Of a stretch of 64,000 bases of DNA, positions 12,391 to 24,079 are shown in pieces. Where the stretch lies: assembly GCF_019279795.1 (NCBI RefSeq), contig NC_056725.1, forward strand, positions 1,610,693,594 to 1,610,757,593. Reading direction: 5' to 3'. The DNA comes from Protopterus annectens. Its lineage: Eukaryota > Chordata > Ceratodontiformes > Protopteridae. Within the stretch, counting starts at the first letter, position 1; every line of letters starts with the position of its first letter. Made by a program: the position numbers and the translations under genes. Below the pieces are notes generated by a model, which was not told the DNA's origin, searched no databases, and saw only the letters and a list, made by a program, of their open reading frames with translations.

Positions 12391-12420
12391 TGTATATGTA
12401 TGTGTGTCTGTGTGTGCGTT
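12336..12420. repeat. (TG)n microsatellite, right part
   Basis: Continuation of the TG tract split by the MITE at 11950-12335, with late TATG and CTG interruptions. Open frames reading CVCV or HTHT here are artefacts of the repeat. Confidence 0.9.
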
Positions 12421-12952
12421 TGTGTGCATGCATATTTTTCAATGTAGGCATTGCTATAAGCATGTAGTAGTTTGTAGATTTGTCTCAAATGTTGTAATAC
12501 ATTATTTAAGAAAACATTTGGAAAGTTATGAGTTCTATCGGAATTACTAGTATGTGACAAGAGTGAGGATGCTTTTCTTCAACTATTCTTTACCTACTAT
12601 GGCTGTCTAATGGGCTATGATACCATACCTACACTTCTCTTCCCTGTGTTACTTTTTCTTCCTTTTGACATGGAAGAATGATTTATTTTTTCATTGTTAC
12701 TGATTACTTTAACTATCTGCTACATGGCATATGCATACAAACAGCCATAACTCACTTCTATTAGCAAAGTTGAGGCTCTTTTCTATAAAGAATTATTATT
12801 ACAAGGACTTCCACTCAGTACATGCAGCCACTAAAGAGAAAAGGTTAGAGGGTCAGCCTACACCAATATATAAGTAAATTTAGAATGAGATACTGAAGAG
12901 GAGGTGTTTTTGTACAGCTTATTCAGCTAAAGTTTATTTAATTGAAGCTTCT
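12421..12952. other. No gene seen
   Basis: AT-rich DNA between the MITE/microsatellite complex and the SINE at 12953. Nothing recognisable. Confidence 0.5.
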
Positions 12953-13300
12953 TCTTCTTCTTTCAGCTTTTCCCAGTTAGGGGTCGCCACAGTGGATCAC
13001 CTGTCCATTCATGATTGTCAGTTTTATGGTGTCGAGTTGCCAGCCCGGCGCCCAACCTTCCACAGAAGACACACACACACACACACACTCACACCTAGGG
13101 CCAATTTGGTGTGTCCAATCCACCTACAGCATGTCTTTGGGATGTGGGAGGAAACCGGAGCACCCGGAGGAAACCCACGCAACCACAGGGAGGACATGCA
13201 GACTCCGCACAGAAGGCACCTCCGCCAAGGATTGAACTGGAGAACCTCTTGCTGTGAGGCGGCAATGCTAACTGCTGCACTACCAAATACTCTAATTTCA
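12953..13300 (-). repeat. tRNA-derived SINE with GAAGAAG tail
   Basis: Read on -, the head is GTAGTGCAGCAGTTAGCATT, CCTCACAGCAAGAGGTTCTC and AGTTCAATCC (box B-like). The body follows: GAGTCTGCATGTCCTCCC, GGGTTTCCTCCGGGTGCTCC and CCAAAGACATGCTG. The 3' tail is GTGGCGACCCCTAACTGGG, then AAAGCTGAAAGAAGAAGAAG. Head and body match the SINEs at 7848-8096 and 52064-52330, but the 3' third is different. This body and tail combination is a repeat type widespread in fish genomes. An internal AC run (13071-13090) is a small expansion. Confidence 0.8.
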
Positions 13301-14160
13301 AAATCAGTAAAAAAAAAAAAAGAAAAGCAATAGAGAAGAAATATTCTAAAATTCAGGCATGTAAAAAGGGAGTCCATCAAGCATTGTCTGAACACAATGA
13401 CTGGGAAGAGAATATAGAACTGAATTCTGACTTTAGGTTATTTCCCAGAGTTAGGGATACCTAGGAAAAATGAACACTAAGCTGAATGTTTTCATATAAC
13501 ACATGTAACAAGGACAAATACAATAAACATTGTCACGCCATTCATACCAGAGCCAGGATGTGCATGCAGGCTTGGAGGAAAAGTGGCTGCAGATGATTAA
13601 TATCAAAGACTAAATAAAAGATCCCAAGACACTAAAAGTGGCAACCTGAATCTAGCTGGCCATAATTCTTTTTTCCTGGTGGGGATACCAGAGTGCATGG
13701 AAGAATTTATCTTTTTTATGCTTAAAGAATCACTAAATTTTGAAGAACATATATGCTTGTAGACAAATCAGCTTCTTAAATGAACAGAAATATATTATAG
13801 TAGCCTTGTAGATGTGTTTAGCAGTCTTGTAAGCAAAACAGTTACTTAGCTGTGATATTTTAACTGACTGGGGAAGCCCCTCTCTTCTACATTCTCTGTA
13901 TCCTCTTCACTATCTTGTCTCAGTAGCATCTATACTCAGTAAAATCACTTAAATTAAAAAAAAACATTGAGTGGATTAGTTTGACATGAGTAGCACACAT
14001 AAGATCATGCCAATGGAATTGTCCCTGTTTGAAATGTTCTTATACAATTACTTTGAGGATACAATAAGTAACACATTCTAATCCTACAGGATACTGCCAA
14101 TTGATAGCTGCACTATAGGTTGATATCTTTTAAAAATAATTTGCTGTCTAATATGTATTA
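13301..14160. other. No gene seen
   Basis: AT-rich flank upstream of the Penelope-like element. It may include decayed 5' parts of that element, but I see no motif that shows it. Confidence 0.4.
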
Positions 14161-14889
14161 ATAAGGTTTTATTCTACTTGATTTGTTTCAAGAATTCCAT
14201 CTGTCTTTTACTCTATTATTGATTTGCTTTCCTTCGGGGGAATCAACGGATGAACAAGAGGTACTTGAGGTAATTGGGGATTTGTTACCCCATGATGATA
14301 ATGAAGGTACTGAAATTATTTTTGATCACAATGGTTGCAAAATATTAAGTTATTCTTCTTTACATATTACTGATGCGGTTGGGTCTTTGCTACAGAAGTG
14401 TTTTAAGTTTGTGCCCTCTCTGCAACCTTCTGTGGTAGATGTGATTATAGAACTGAGGTTATTTACCTGGAAACTCAACTTGTCCTGTACTTTGCAGTCC
14501 GTACCATCTAATAATGAACCTTTAAGATGCTCCAGTGTTTTCAACCCACCACTTATACCTAGTATTAATATCTTTGAAAAGTTATGTGAAAATAGTATTA
14601 GAGAGTGGTGTGGTGGTAATGGCAAGGAGGTGGTTCAGATAAATGTTGTAAAGAATGGGTGATGAAGAAATGTGGTTCCTGGAGGCAATGCAGGTATGTG
14701 CTTGAGGGTTCCAGTATTCCCATCTATGCTGTTTCAGACCCTATTCCAGTTAAGGCTCAGTTTAACAGTAACACAAAGAGGGGTGGTGTACATAGCTTTA
14801 TGTGCCGCCCGCCCATCCTTTTATGTGGGTAAGGCTGTGGGCCTAATTAGGACATGTATGTACCACCATATGTATGCTATTTGAAAGGC

Positions 14890-14903
14890 TGACAATATTA
14901 ATG
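14890..14903. repeat. Left target-site duplication TGACAATATTAATG
   Basis: This 14-mer is repeated at 15389-15402, on either side of the palindromic insertion. Removing the insertion and one copy restores the Penelope reading frame (ADNINALYKH), which confirms that it is a true duplication made on insertion. Confidence 0.9.
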
Positions 14904-15139
14904 TAAAAAACCAAAGCACAAAAGTGTTCCCACAGAGAAGCAGCGTTCCTGTTAAAATAACGTAAACCAAGAATAAAAGTCTCATAAACGGGAACGTATC
15001 AGCTTGGAAATACACATTCCAAAACTGGAAACGTATTAAGCACACAGTCTCAGGCAAAAGGTGCAGCAAAATAGAAAAGCTACAAACGAATGGCACACTT
15101 CCACACGAATCAATAAAAAGAGAACGTTCTTTATTGCAC

Positions 15140-15178
15140 ACAGTAAGCGCTTTCACCAGGACGGCTTCATCAGACTGT
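15140..15178 (-). ncRNA. Hammerhead-like ribozyme core, left arm
   Basis: On -: ACAGT (stem I), CTGATGA, a 12-nt stem-loop II (GCC pairing with GGT), GAAA, the palindrome AGCGCT (stem III), T, then ACTGT closing stem I. Stem III is too short to form a hairpin in one molecule but could pair between two RNAs, as proposed for the minimal hammerheads of Penelope-like elements. Activity is not shown by sequence. Confidence 0.6.
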
Positions 15179-15179
15179 A

Positions 15180-15218
15180 ACAGTCTGATGAAGCTGTCCT
15201 GGTGAAAGCGCTTACTGT
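15180..15218 (+). ncRNA. Hammerhead-like ribozyme core, right arm
   Basis: Mirror copy of the core at 15140-15178: ACAGT, CTGATGA (15185-15191), stem-loop II, GAAA (15204-15207), GCGCTT, ACTGT. Stem II is slightly weaker here (GCT opposite GGT). The two cores diverge from the palindrome centre, so either strand's transcript would contain one sense core. Confidence 0.6.
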
Positions 15219-15388
15219 GTGCAATAAAGAACATTCTCTTTTTATTGATTCGTGTGGAAGTGTGCCATTCGTTTGTAGCTTTTCTATTTTGCTGCACCTT
15301 TTGCCTGAGACTGTGTGCTTAATACGTTTCCAGTTTTGGAATGTGTATTTCCAAGCTGATACGTTCCTGTTTATGAGACTTTTATTCT

Positions 15389-15402
15389 TGACAATATTAA
15401 TG
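15389..15402. repeat. Right target-site duplication TGACAATATTAATG
   Basis: Second copy of the 14-mer at 14890-14903. The host Penelope C-terminal reading frame continues from here. Confidence 0.9.
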
Positions 15403-15904
15403 CCCTATATAAGCATAGTATCACTTGTTCCGATTTTAAGAAATTGTCCTTTTCCATTTTGGAACAGATTGTACATAGACCAATGAATGGAGACTGGGAT
15501 AATTTTTTATAACGCTGTGAGTCCTTTTGGCAAGTGTTACTTAATTTCACCTGTCCCCCAGGTATTAATGATTTGGTTTCATTAAAACCAATTTTAAAAG
15601 GAAAAACTTTATGCATTAGTTCAAGTGGTTAGAGTTTATTTTACATTTAATGTTGTAATTTTCCTTGTGATCATTTATTATTCTTCAACTTTTATTATAT
15701 TTTATTATATTTTATTGTTTTTTTTTTTTATATTGTTATTTAGTTTTTCGGTCATTCAAATATTTTTTATATTTCTGTATGACATCTTGATATGTTGGCA
15801 GCTTGTAGTTTCAATTTCAGTGTATTGCTTTAAGAACTTAGCAGATTTGTGGTGCCATTTTCAAACCAGAAGTTATATAAGCGGCTGTTTCATGGGTTAT
15901 TATT

Positions 15905-15950
15905 ATTTCTGATGAAGTTCAGTGTGATTTTGAACGAAAGCGCTTAAACA
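15905..15950 (+). ncRNA. Hammerhead-like core in the 3' flank of the Penelope element
   Basis: CTGATGA (15909-15915), then GTTCA and TGAAC flanking a 9-base loop (perfect 5-bp stem II), then GAAA (15936-15939) and GCGCTT. Stem I is weak here (TTT with AAA), so this copy may be decayed. The same AGCGCTT follows GAAA as in the palindromic insertion, which links the two families. Confidence 0.6.
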
Positions 15951-16224
15951 TTGACCTTTTAATTGTTTTCCTATAATAAAAAGTGAGTTGTTTCAACCAG
16001 CCTTTTTATTTCTTATAAGTTTATTAGTACGCTGCTTGTCATTGTTTTGCCATTTATTTGGTTTGCTTTCCTTATATTTTTTATGTCTTTCCAGATTGTC
16101 TGCCACAAGCAGACCTATTTCATTCCCCTATCTGGAGTAGCACAGTCATACTCTGAGTTGATACAGCATCTGATTAGGCAGTACAATGACTGCCATTCCA
16201 GATACACCAGTGAGTTGGACAATG

Positions 16225-16380
16225 CTATTTAAATTACACACATTCTTTGTGGGTGGGAGAGATGCATTCAGCATCTCATTTTCCTCTCCTGACTGATGTA
16301 AATACACCTGACCTGGTAATTGAACCAGGGTCACTGACTGTATAATCATTCAGGTTGTCCAGTGTCCCTATATTAGAGTA
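16225..16380 (-). repeat. Possible tRNA-derived SINE
   Basis: Read on -, CCCTGGTTCAATTACCAGG resembles a box B within a small palindrome. It is followed by GTCAGGAGAGGAAAATGAG and CATCTCTCCCACCCACA, a body layout like other short interspersed elements. No second copy lies in the window, so the call rests on the box B-like string alone. Confidence 0.35.
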
Positions 16381-17117
16381 CTTTATGTTATTAGATGTAT
16401 CATTTGCTTTTTTTTTCCTGATTGCTTTTGTTCCTTTAGTTGCAAGGAATTAAAATGCAGTTCTTGACAAGGAAAAACATCAGATTCCAATGATAGTAGC
16501 AATGTCTGTTTAATGATCATTGTAGCATTAGTTATTTACAAGGGACTGAAGACTACATGACTTAGAACAACCAGGCAATGTTATTTTGTAAGGTAGCAAG
16601 CTATCTGCTTAATCGACTTAATACGAATAATGACATTGTCACATGCTTTGTTTAATGGCAAAAATTTAAATGTTAAACTTAATTTGATTTGTCATATAAT
16701 GAATGATGTCATCACTGTACATTATTTAGCTTGTACAATGCTGAACTACGGTTTAGTTATGAATTCATGTGTATGGTTTCTTTGTGTTATATAAAAGTGA
16801 AAGCAGAAATAAATCATTAATACTCCCTTCACCTGCTCTGGTCCACGCAATAGTAAACTTCTGTTCATAACTATGAACAACTGTAGATACATATACATTT
16901 CCTACATTTGTTTTTATCTATGACCTTAGAATAAGAATAATAAAATAATAAATGTTAATACCACAATTAATTGAACACTAAGTATAAATTCCTGTTTACA
17001 AACAAGACTCTTGATATATAAACTATTTTATGAAACATGTTCTTGGTTTTATGACAAGATTAATCAACATTCTTTTTATAATAAATGGATGATCTAAGCA
17101 CAAAACTACAGGCAAAT

Positions 17118-17162
<45 letters not shown>

Positions 17163-17503
17163 AGATTAATAGATTATAAGTTAGATAAAGGAATACAGAT
17201 CATAGTGGAGCAATGAAAAACAGATATGGAACGGTTGCTAAATTAAGACATATGGATAAAATGTATTGTAGAGGTTTTTAATAGAAGCATGATCATGGAA
17301 GAAATAAGTTCTCATTTGGAAATGGAAAGCCAATGGTTGTTGAGAGAGGTAAGTATGTCATCAGTGACATCATGCATAATATGTCATAGTGAAATGTCAC
17401 ATTGGAAAACCTTAGCTTAAATAAATTGTATACAGTGAATATAGTAACTATACATTTCGTTAATTTACAAATAAGGTCTCTTCCCTCTCTCTCTCTCTCT
17501 CTG

Positions 17504-17574
<71 letters not shown>

Positions 17575-18829
17575 AGAGAGAGTGATATTGCAACCTTGAA
17601 ATGATCACTCAGTTGATGTTAGGATCTGCCTCTTTTTCCCATTTTTATTATGGGTTGGGATATCAGAACAATATTGACAAATACCTAGAGCCCATGTTCA
17701 CACTGCAATGTGGCTAGCCCTGCTGAGTAGAGTAAATAAATCCTGACATTTCCTTGCATCTCAGACAGACTTCAAGAACACAAAAATATATCATTCTGAT
17801 ACTGTTAGCAACAGTTCTATTCTTCTGCTTAAATAGAGATCATTGATGATTACATGCAGAACACCTGGTACAATATTCTTTGAAGCCCATCAGATACCTG
17901 ATCTAATTCACTTAGAATTCAAACACTATACAATGAAATGTTAATTCCACAGGAAATTAATAACTTCTACAAGGAATGCATTGAAGCCTTCTTTCCTCAC
18001 TTCTATGGGATGGAGGTCTTCAAATCACAAGGGATAATATTGCACCAAAGTTTTCCATCTCACACAACTACTCTACAATCCATCAATTACTTTCCAGTCT
18101 ATTCTTTAATAATGTCTGTCCATTTTCATTTTGTCTCCATCTTGATCATCTTCCTGTTATTTTGACAGGTAAATACCAACACCAGTAATTTTCCTTCTCT
18201 TGTGATTTGGCCGAAACATCTTAGTATCGGTAGAGCAGTCACATTCTGGTATCTTATCCAAAGCTGTTTCAGGACCAATTAATTTGACTAATGTTCTGTC
18301 CGCCTAACCCTCAAAAATGTTGCAATACTGATACATTTCAAAGGGTTTCAGACCTAAATTCACCAGACTAATGGTTCCAGGATAGTATATAAATACTGCT
18401 TAGAAAGGTAAAACAACAAAAACTTTAAAGCCACAGAAGAAAACTCTGATGAATATTTAAAATCCTTTTCTTCAATAAATTATTCCATGTGAGGACTTTC
18501 GTTCATAATTTGTCAAGTGAACTTCTTCAGACATTCCATATACTGTATTAAGCCATTTTAAATAGCCCACTAAAACATCACTTGGTTAAGCATCATAAGT
18601 TCTTACTTTTGCCATAAGTACAGCTCATAAATACTTTTCCTGTCTCATATGTGGCTAACCACCTTCTTATAACCCATATCCATCCATCCTTCCCCCTATC
18701 CCTATCTCACCTAACATTGCTAACTCTGTATCTTTTATCTAATGTTCCACTGCATTCTAATATTTTTTTTCTAAAACAAATACGGTTTGCTACAAACCAA
18801 TTTGTCCAGGAACATCTTCAGAAGGGGGT
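16381..18829. other. No gene; two TA-rich microsatellites
   Basis: AT-rich DNA with a (TA)n tract at 17120-17159 and a (TC)n(TA)n tract at 17479-17569. The short open frames crossing these are repeat artefacts. No protein family is recognisable between 17580 and 18829. Confidence 0.5.
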
Positions 18830-21800
18830 AATATAAATATATTAGTGGGATTTAAGAGGGTGGGGGGTTGAAAGGGTTAAATGGAAGGAGGGATGATTGA
18901 GAGGAAATGAGGTAAGGGTAGGGAAGGGCTTAAGTGGTGTAGGCAAGTGTAGCTGGGTAAGGAATCACATTTTGCCATGGACTTGCTAAGGCAAGTACTA
19001 CATCCGAGATGACCTGTAGGTATTCCAGATTACAGGTAGGTTTTAGGTTGCTGGTGGTAGTTATTGGATTATTGGTACAAGGTCCCTTGTGTTTTGAATT
19101 AGGAAGGAAGAGTACCTGTCAGCAGGCAACTGATGTTCTTTACATGTATTTAAGATGTTCAGGTACTGTAAAATTTAGCCATGGGATATTGTAATTACTT
19201 TGCTAATTTTCTTGAGGAGGTGTTGCTGTGGCCACTTATCAGACTGTTCATGTAGTGGATAATGTTGGTAGGTTGCCCCAAGATAGTCATCAAATAGAGG
19301 CCTTGTTGTGTTGTCTGGTTGGTTGCTAGTTGTGGTCAAGCTATCAGTTGGAAAGTTTTCTCCTAGGTTGGTAGGCCTGTAGGGAAGTAATGTTGCAGGG
19401 CATTGGTGGGTGCAGTGAGTCAAGAGGGGTTTGTTGTGCTGAGAGGCTTCTTTGATGCCATTTGTTGTGTTCACAGGCTTTCAGACATTGGGGGCGGGCT
19501 TCCTGAGTAACGGCCATTGACATGGAGCAAGTTAAGCTGCTTTTCTCCTCTGCCACATAGGTCCTACTTCCTGGTGTGTTCTGACTGGTGAGGTGAGTAC
19601 ATCAGCATGCCAGCAGTTATATCAGTAAGATAAATACAAAAAAAAAAAAAAAAAATCTATCTTGGCTTCTTTTAGGGGTGGTTTGAGGGGCTGGAGGGAG
19701 CTGGTCATTTCTTGGGCTGGTAGATGTTTCTTGGTTGGAATAGCAACAAAGAAATAGCAGATGCCACTCTACTTTTGCAAAATATCTAATGTTAACATTT
19801 AATACATGTGCGTATGTTTTTGAAATAAAGTGGCTTGGCGAGTTCCATGGGGAGGAAGTTACTAGCGGTGCAGTGTAAAATAAAAAAAAAAAAAAAAAAG
19901 GCTGACCACATGTATGGGTTACGTCATTTAACTTATATATTTTGTTGGGTGCAGCTGCAATTGGGATCTGTTTGGGAATTGGGGTTCCGGCTTGGTGTTG
20001 GCTGTGTCAATAAAGTTGTGGTTTTCGGCTAATCAGCAGCAAGTCATTGAAGTCCGGAGTTGGACATAGTGACATGCAGGTGACTTTAACACTTCATGCT
20101 CTACAGAAAGTTCATGAGGCAGAGCCAGTATTTTGTCGGGTCTGCAAAGGTAGACGTATTTGGAGACTGTTGCTAATTGTGCTTTTGGTCCACTTTTGCA
20201 TGGTGCTTTGTGCAGACTGCTTGCTTATGAACTTCATAAGTATGTTATTAGGCATAAGAAAACATTTATACACTTGAGTTTATGATGTAGTGCCGAATAT
20301 CCAGGTCTTTCACATTTTAGTCTATTCCTCAGGGTTTTGGTGGTTTGTTGTGCTGTTAGTCGCAGAGATTGTGGTTAATGTAAAGGACGTGTGTTTAATT
20401 TTCAATAATCACTCTCATTAGTAGTCTGTAATAAAAGTTCGCAATTATGCTGCAATGCTCTTGAAGTGGCATATTTATGGAAGCATTAGATGTTGCTAGA
20501 ACATCCACAATTCTGTGCAGAACAAGTGACGTGCTTTCTGTTATATTAAACTAGAAAGGCTTGAGATTCTAGCATTTGTTATGTTTCTGCTAATAACGCT
20601 ATCAGGTTTTTCATGGGTTAGAAGAAAATTATCATATGTGTGTGCAGACATGTGCCATTTTTCCTGGCTTCATACTGGATATGACTGCCAACTCTTTTTA
20701 AAAAAAAAAAGAAAAAAAAATGTGGGTTGGCAAACTCAGCTAGACGGTAACAGAGAGAGCGGAGGATCAAGCAACAGTGTCTCAAGGTATGCTTCTGTAG
20801 GCTTTTGGGCCTGGAAAGCTTGGTATTTCAATCACATTTCAATTGGAAGATAGTACCACAAGTATAAAGTTAGCTTGCCACTTCAATAATTAAAAATGCA
20901 CAGATTTGTGAAAACCTTTGTAGATCACTTGGAAAAGTAAAATAAGTATTTTAGTTGGTTGAATAATTTTACTTAAATTTATTTTAACATATCTTGATAG
21001 ATTAGGGTTTCCTTTTCATATCCCAAAGGTGGAACTTCTTTATAAAAAACATGCAATTTTCAGAACAAATTGTGCCTGCGCCCAGTGTAAAGGATTGCAT
21101 TACGTTAGTGTCAAACATGCTGCCAATTATTACAATAGGTTTCAAAGTGATTCAGATGAGAGAGAGGAACAGATTTTACATATGCATTTTCAATGGCTTC
21201 CTGGCTTCAGACTGGAGAGTGTTGCCTAGATTGACGTTTGATCATTCAAGGGGCTCTGGGCGTTCATTTCGGTGAGTCTGTGCGATATTGAGGGGTAGTT
21301 CCAGTCTGCATGCTGGAATGTTTCTGGTTTTAGTTTAATGCAGGCCTCCTTTTATTTCAATATCATGATCACATCGATAATTTTTTTTATTTAGTTACTA
21401 CAAGTACAATAACATAAGGTTTAGTGCTACACAAATGTAACAAAACTGATGCAAGACTTCCATCCCTCACCTGATGAAGCCTTTCATTTACTGACGATGC
21501 AGCCTTATGTAGTTGACTTTCTTTCTTTGATTTCTGTCTTTCCGTGGTTGTAGGGGATCTCTGGTATAGACAGTGGGTGCTAAGAGCTAAGACCCCTTAT
21601 GTTTGGCATAGCTTATGGTTTTACTGCTATACCAAGAACTACATTCATTCTAGTCCCAATGCTGTTATGCTTCATTTGTTAATAGTATTTTCATTGTCTC
21701 TTGGAGTGAATATACATTTGTTTTTTAGCAGTATTAGGTAGTACTTTTATGCTCGGTATATGAGTTTGGGTGTCGCTTTTACCCAGATTGCTTTTCCTTT

Positions 21801-21861
21801 CCTTTATAGGATCAGGAGTGCTGCCAATTATGATGTAGAACAAACTGATAAAAGGTGTAAC
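18830..21861 (+). mobile_element. G/T-skewed block, probable left part of a Ngaro/DIRS-like element
   Basis: From about 18830 the + strand becomes clearly G/T-rich and stays so until the hAT-like insertion at 21862; the same skew returns at 24921. The 8-bp duplication around the insertion shows that the two halves were once continuous. I found no RT or recombinase motif in this half, so the link to the hydrolase-bearing right half is by composition and position only. Poly(A) runs occur at 19640 and 19880. Confidence 0.35.
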
Positions 21862-24014
21862 TAGGGTTACCATATTTGATTATATGAAAAAGAGGATGAT
21901 AGATTCTTTGTCGGGGCAAAAGGTCTTTCACACTAGATGAAGACCAAAAAAAACAAAGGTCTTTTAGTCTTTAATGCAGAAATGCAGACAGTTCCACATT
22001 AAAGACAATACTTACACAGTCTTTCAACCATAAAAATAGCTTCTGCCTTCGGCACCTCTGGCCATGCAACAAATTACAAATACAAACAACGATTCAGTGT
22101 GAAGAATAGAGAACGTATATATAATGCATTATTTTATATGCGGAAAGAAGGTTATTAAACATTACTAGTCTCTAGACTGACTGACTGCAGCCTGGTACTG
22201 GTTTAATAAATGTAAATATTGAATGTCTTGCTCTGGGATGCCTGCAGTGGCTATAACCCCAGAAATCTCTGAAATGCAGATATTTGCTATCAAATCATCA
22301 TGTCTTTGTGAATTTGGTCAGTTTTCTATTGCTGTTGTACTGAGTTGTTTTTTTTCTTTCAGTGGTAGCATTGTTCTTACAGCTTGAACAAATTAGATGT
22401 CTGTAGTAACATAACAATACAGTTATCTTGATGGTCACTTTGTTTACTATTGCCTTTACATTTAGAATTCAGTTTCCAGTAACTAGGAGAGAAGCTATTT
22501 TTTAATGGATAGGATGAGACTCATACCGCTCAAGTGTACCTCATTACAAGGAACATACCTATTTTGGGGTCTTAAAAAGTTCATGTTCCTCAAAGTTGCA
22601 CATTGAAAGGCTCTGTCACACATTCATTAAGAATTTTTAAACTGATATCAATGGTAAATAGAAAAGAATCATATTAATTCATTAAAAGATATTTTGTATG
22701 AGTAAAACCAGCATATCTTAACCATTGTATGATCTTCATAGCTGAAGTTGTTAGTACTTTGCTCGTATGTGTTCCACATTTTGCCCATTTGTTCTATATT
22801 TTGAGGGCTAGTTTTCCTTGTTTCAGAGATGGAAGGTTGAGAGCTATGATAAGGCTTCCTTCTTTAGCTGATATGTTTTTTGTTGTGAGATAATACAACA
22901 ACTCAAACAAAATCAGGAATATAATTAAACAAAGAGACAAGGCTTGGACAATCAGAATGCGCTAAATTATCAACTTCATTAAGGTTATCTTCCCATTAGA
23001 AAACAATCCAGAACTGCAGCCGACTTTGATAAATCATCACCATTCAAAAAGAAAAAGCAAAAAAGCCACCGGACAGTGGACTGCCCAAGAATTTGTGGAT
23101 AGAAATAAAATCCCTTAGGGGCTGATTTCCAGCCCTTCTATCACCCCTAGAAAGAGCAATACAAGCAGCCTCTCTGCAGATGACTATACAGAATTTCTCA
23201 CATTGTTTCCATTCAAGCCATCATGCAGTCTCTCCAGCTTCAAACCACAATTAATTAAATTGCAACTCATCATCAAGGCTATATTTGTTAACATACTACA
23301 CAGCAACTTTCTTTTTTTCTGAGATCTCTGTTAAAAAAAAAAATTAAGAACTTATTAAAAAACATAAAACTCTCCCAGAAAACATCAACACTCTGCATCC
23401 TATGTTCCATAGGAGAACAGAGGATAAAACTGAAAAGCATCTTACCTTTGTCTTCAGTCTTTTACTTACTTCTGGAATATTCCTCCAGTGCCAAAGCACA
23501 CTACCGTTATTCCCCTTCCAAAGGTACATCTTCCCAAAACTCAAAAGATTATAGAATACCCAATCTCTGCTCAATAGCTAAAATCTTTGAAAATAATTCT
23601 TTGCAAACAAATGTTTAAGCACATCAATAGCTATGGCTTCCTTTCAGATAAGAGGCATGGCTACAGAAATGCCTTCCCACTACAGTTCTTCTCTCAGCAA
23701 TAGATGCAATCTATATCTATAGTAATATCAACAATGGCTGCATTACAGCTGGCTTATACGTATGACTGGGCCTAGGGCATTGAAACTATAAATCAAAACT
23801 GCTAATTTGCAAACTGTCTTGTAAACAAAGTCCATTTAAATAACCGACCTTCAACAATCGGCTCACTTGATGCAGGCAGGTGTCCCTTAGAGATAAGTTT
23901 AGCCAAGTATACTAATTTTCTGTTTATTAATTAATGACTTTCACTTTATGGAAGAAGACTATCCCTCACTGAATGTTATTATACACCGGCAACATTCTTC
24001 TACTAGTCTACTAG

Positions 24015-24079
<65 letters not shown>

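Larger units (their letters stand above)
14904..15388. mobile_element. Palindromic (inverted-dimer) insertion with Penelope-type terminal sequence
   Basis: About 485 bp inserted into the Penelope-like element. Two arms of about 210 bp (14968-15178 and 15180-15390) are near-perfect inverted copies meeting at 15179; a few single-base differences separate them. An extra 64 bp lies only on the left. Each arm, read outward from the centre, starts with a hammerhead-like core, followed by CAATAAAGAAC and a tail. This fits two terminal (pLTR-like) copies of a second Penelope family inserted head to head. The terminal repeats of Penelope elements are known to occur in inverted arrangements and to carry hammerhead ribozymes. 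It encodes no protein; open frames crossing it on both strands mirror each other because of the symmetry. Confidence 0.8.
14161..16010 (+). mobile_element. Penelope-like retroelement, RT core deleted
   Basis: The ORF at 14183-14662 (159 aa) matches the N-terminal region of Penelope-like proteins: LLQKCFKFVPS, then an LRLFTWKL string, then SNNEPLRCSSVFNPP and INIFEKLCENSI. Right after its stop, two overlapping frames give the C-terminal part: RYVLEGSSIPIYAVSDPI, then VVYIALCAARPSFYVGKAVG, a GIY-YIG-type endonuclease start (VYI...FYVGK) as in Penelope elements. After the insertion at 14903-15388 the frame resumes with ADNINALYKH, SILEQIVHRP and ESFWQVLLNFTCPPGINDLV, the usual Penelope C-terminus. 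The RT between the two parts is absent, so this is an internally deleted copy. A frameshift lies near 14775 and a stop near 14881. The 3' flank carries a hammerhead-like core at 15905-15950 and AATAAAA near 15975. Confidence 0.85.

Noticed and set aside
12953..13395. ORFs of 113 and 123 aa
   Set aside because: Both are translations of the SINE at 12953-13300 and its AC run.
14183..14662. 159-aa ORF that could pass for a host gene with a signal peptide
   Set aside because: The sequence after the hydrophobic start matches the N-terminal part of Penelope-like proteins and is followed by the matching C-terminus, so it is a transposon remnant.
14821..15486. Two long frames on opposite strands (158 aa and 94 aa) with identical peptide stretches
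   Set aside because: The identity is caused by the palindrome at 14968-15390; neither is a gene.
18830..21861. Host gene with several G/T-rich exons
   Set aside because: No open frame exceeds about 100 codons, no exon phase is kept, and the block is better explained as one half of the split element.
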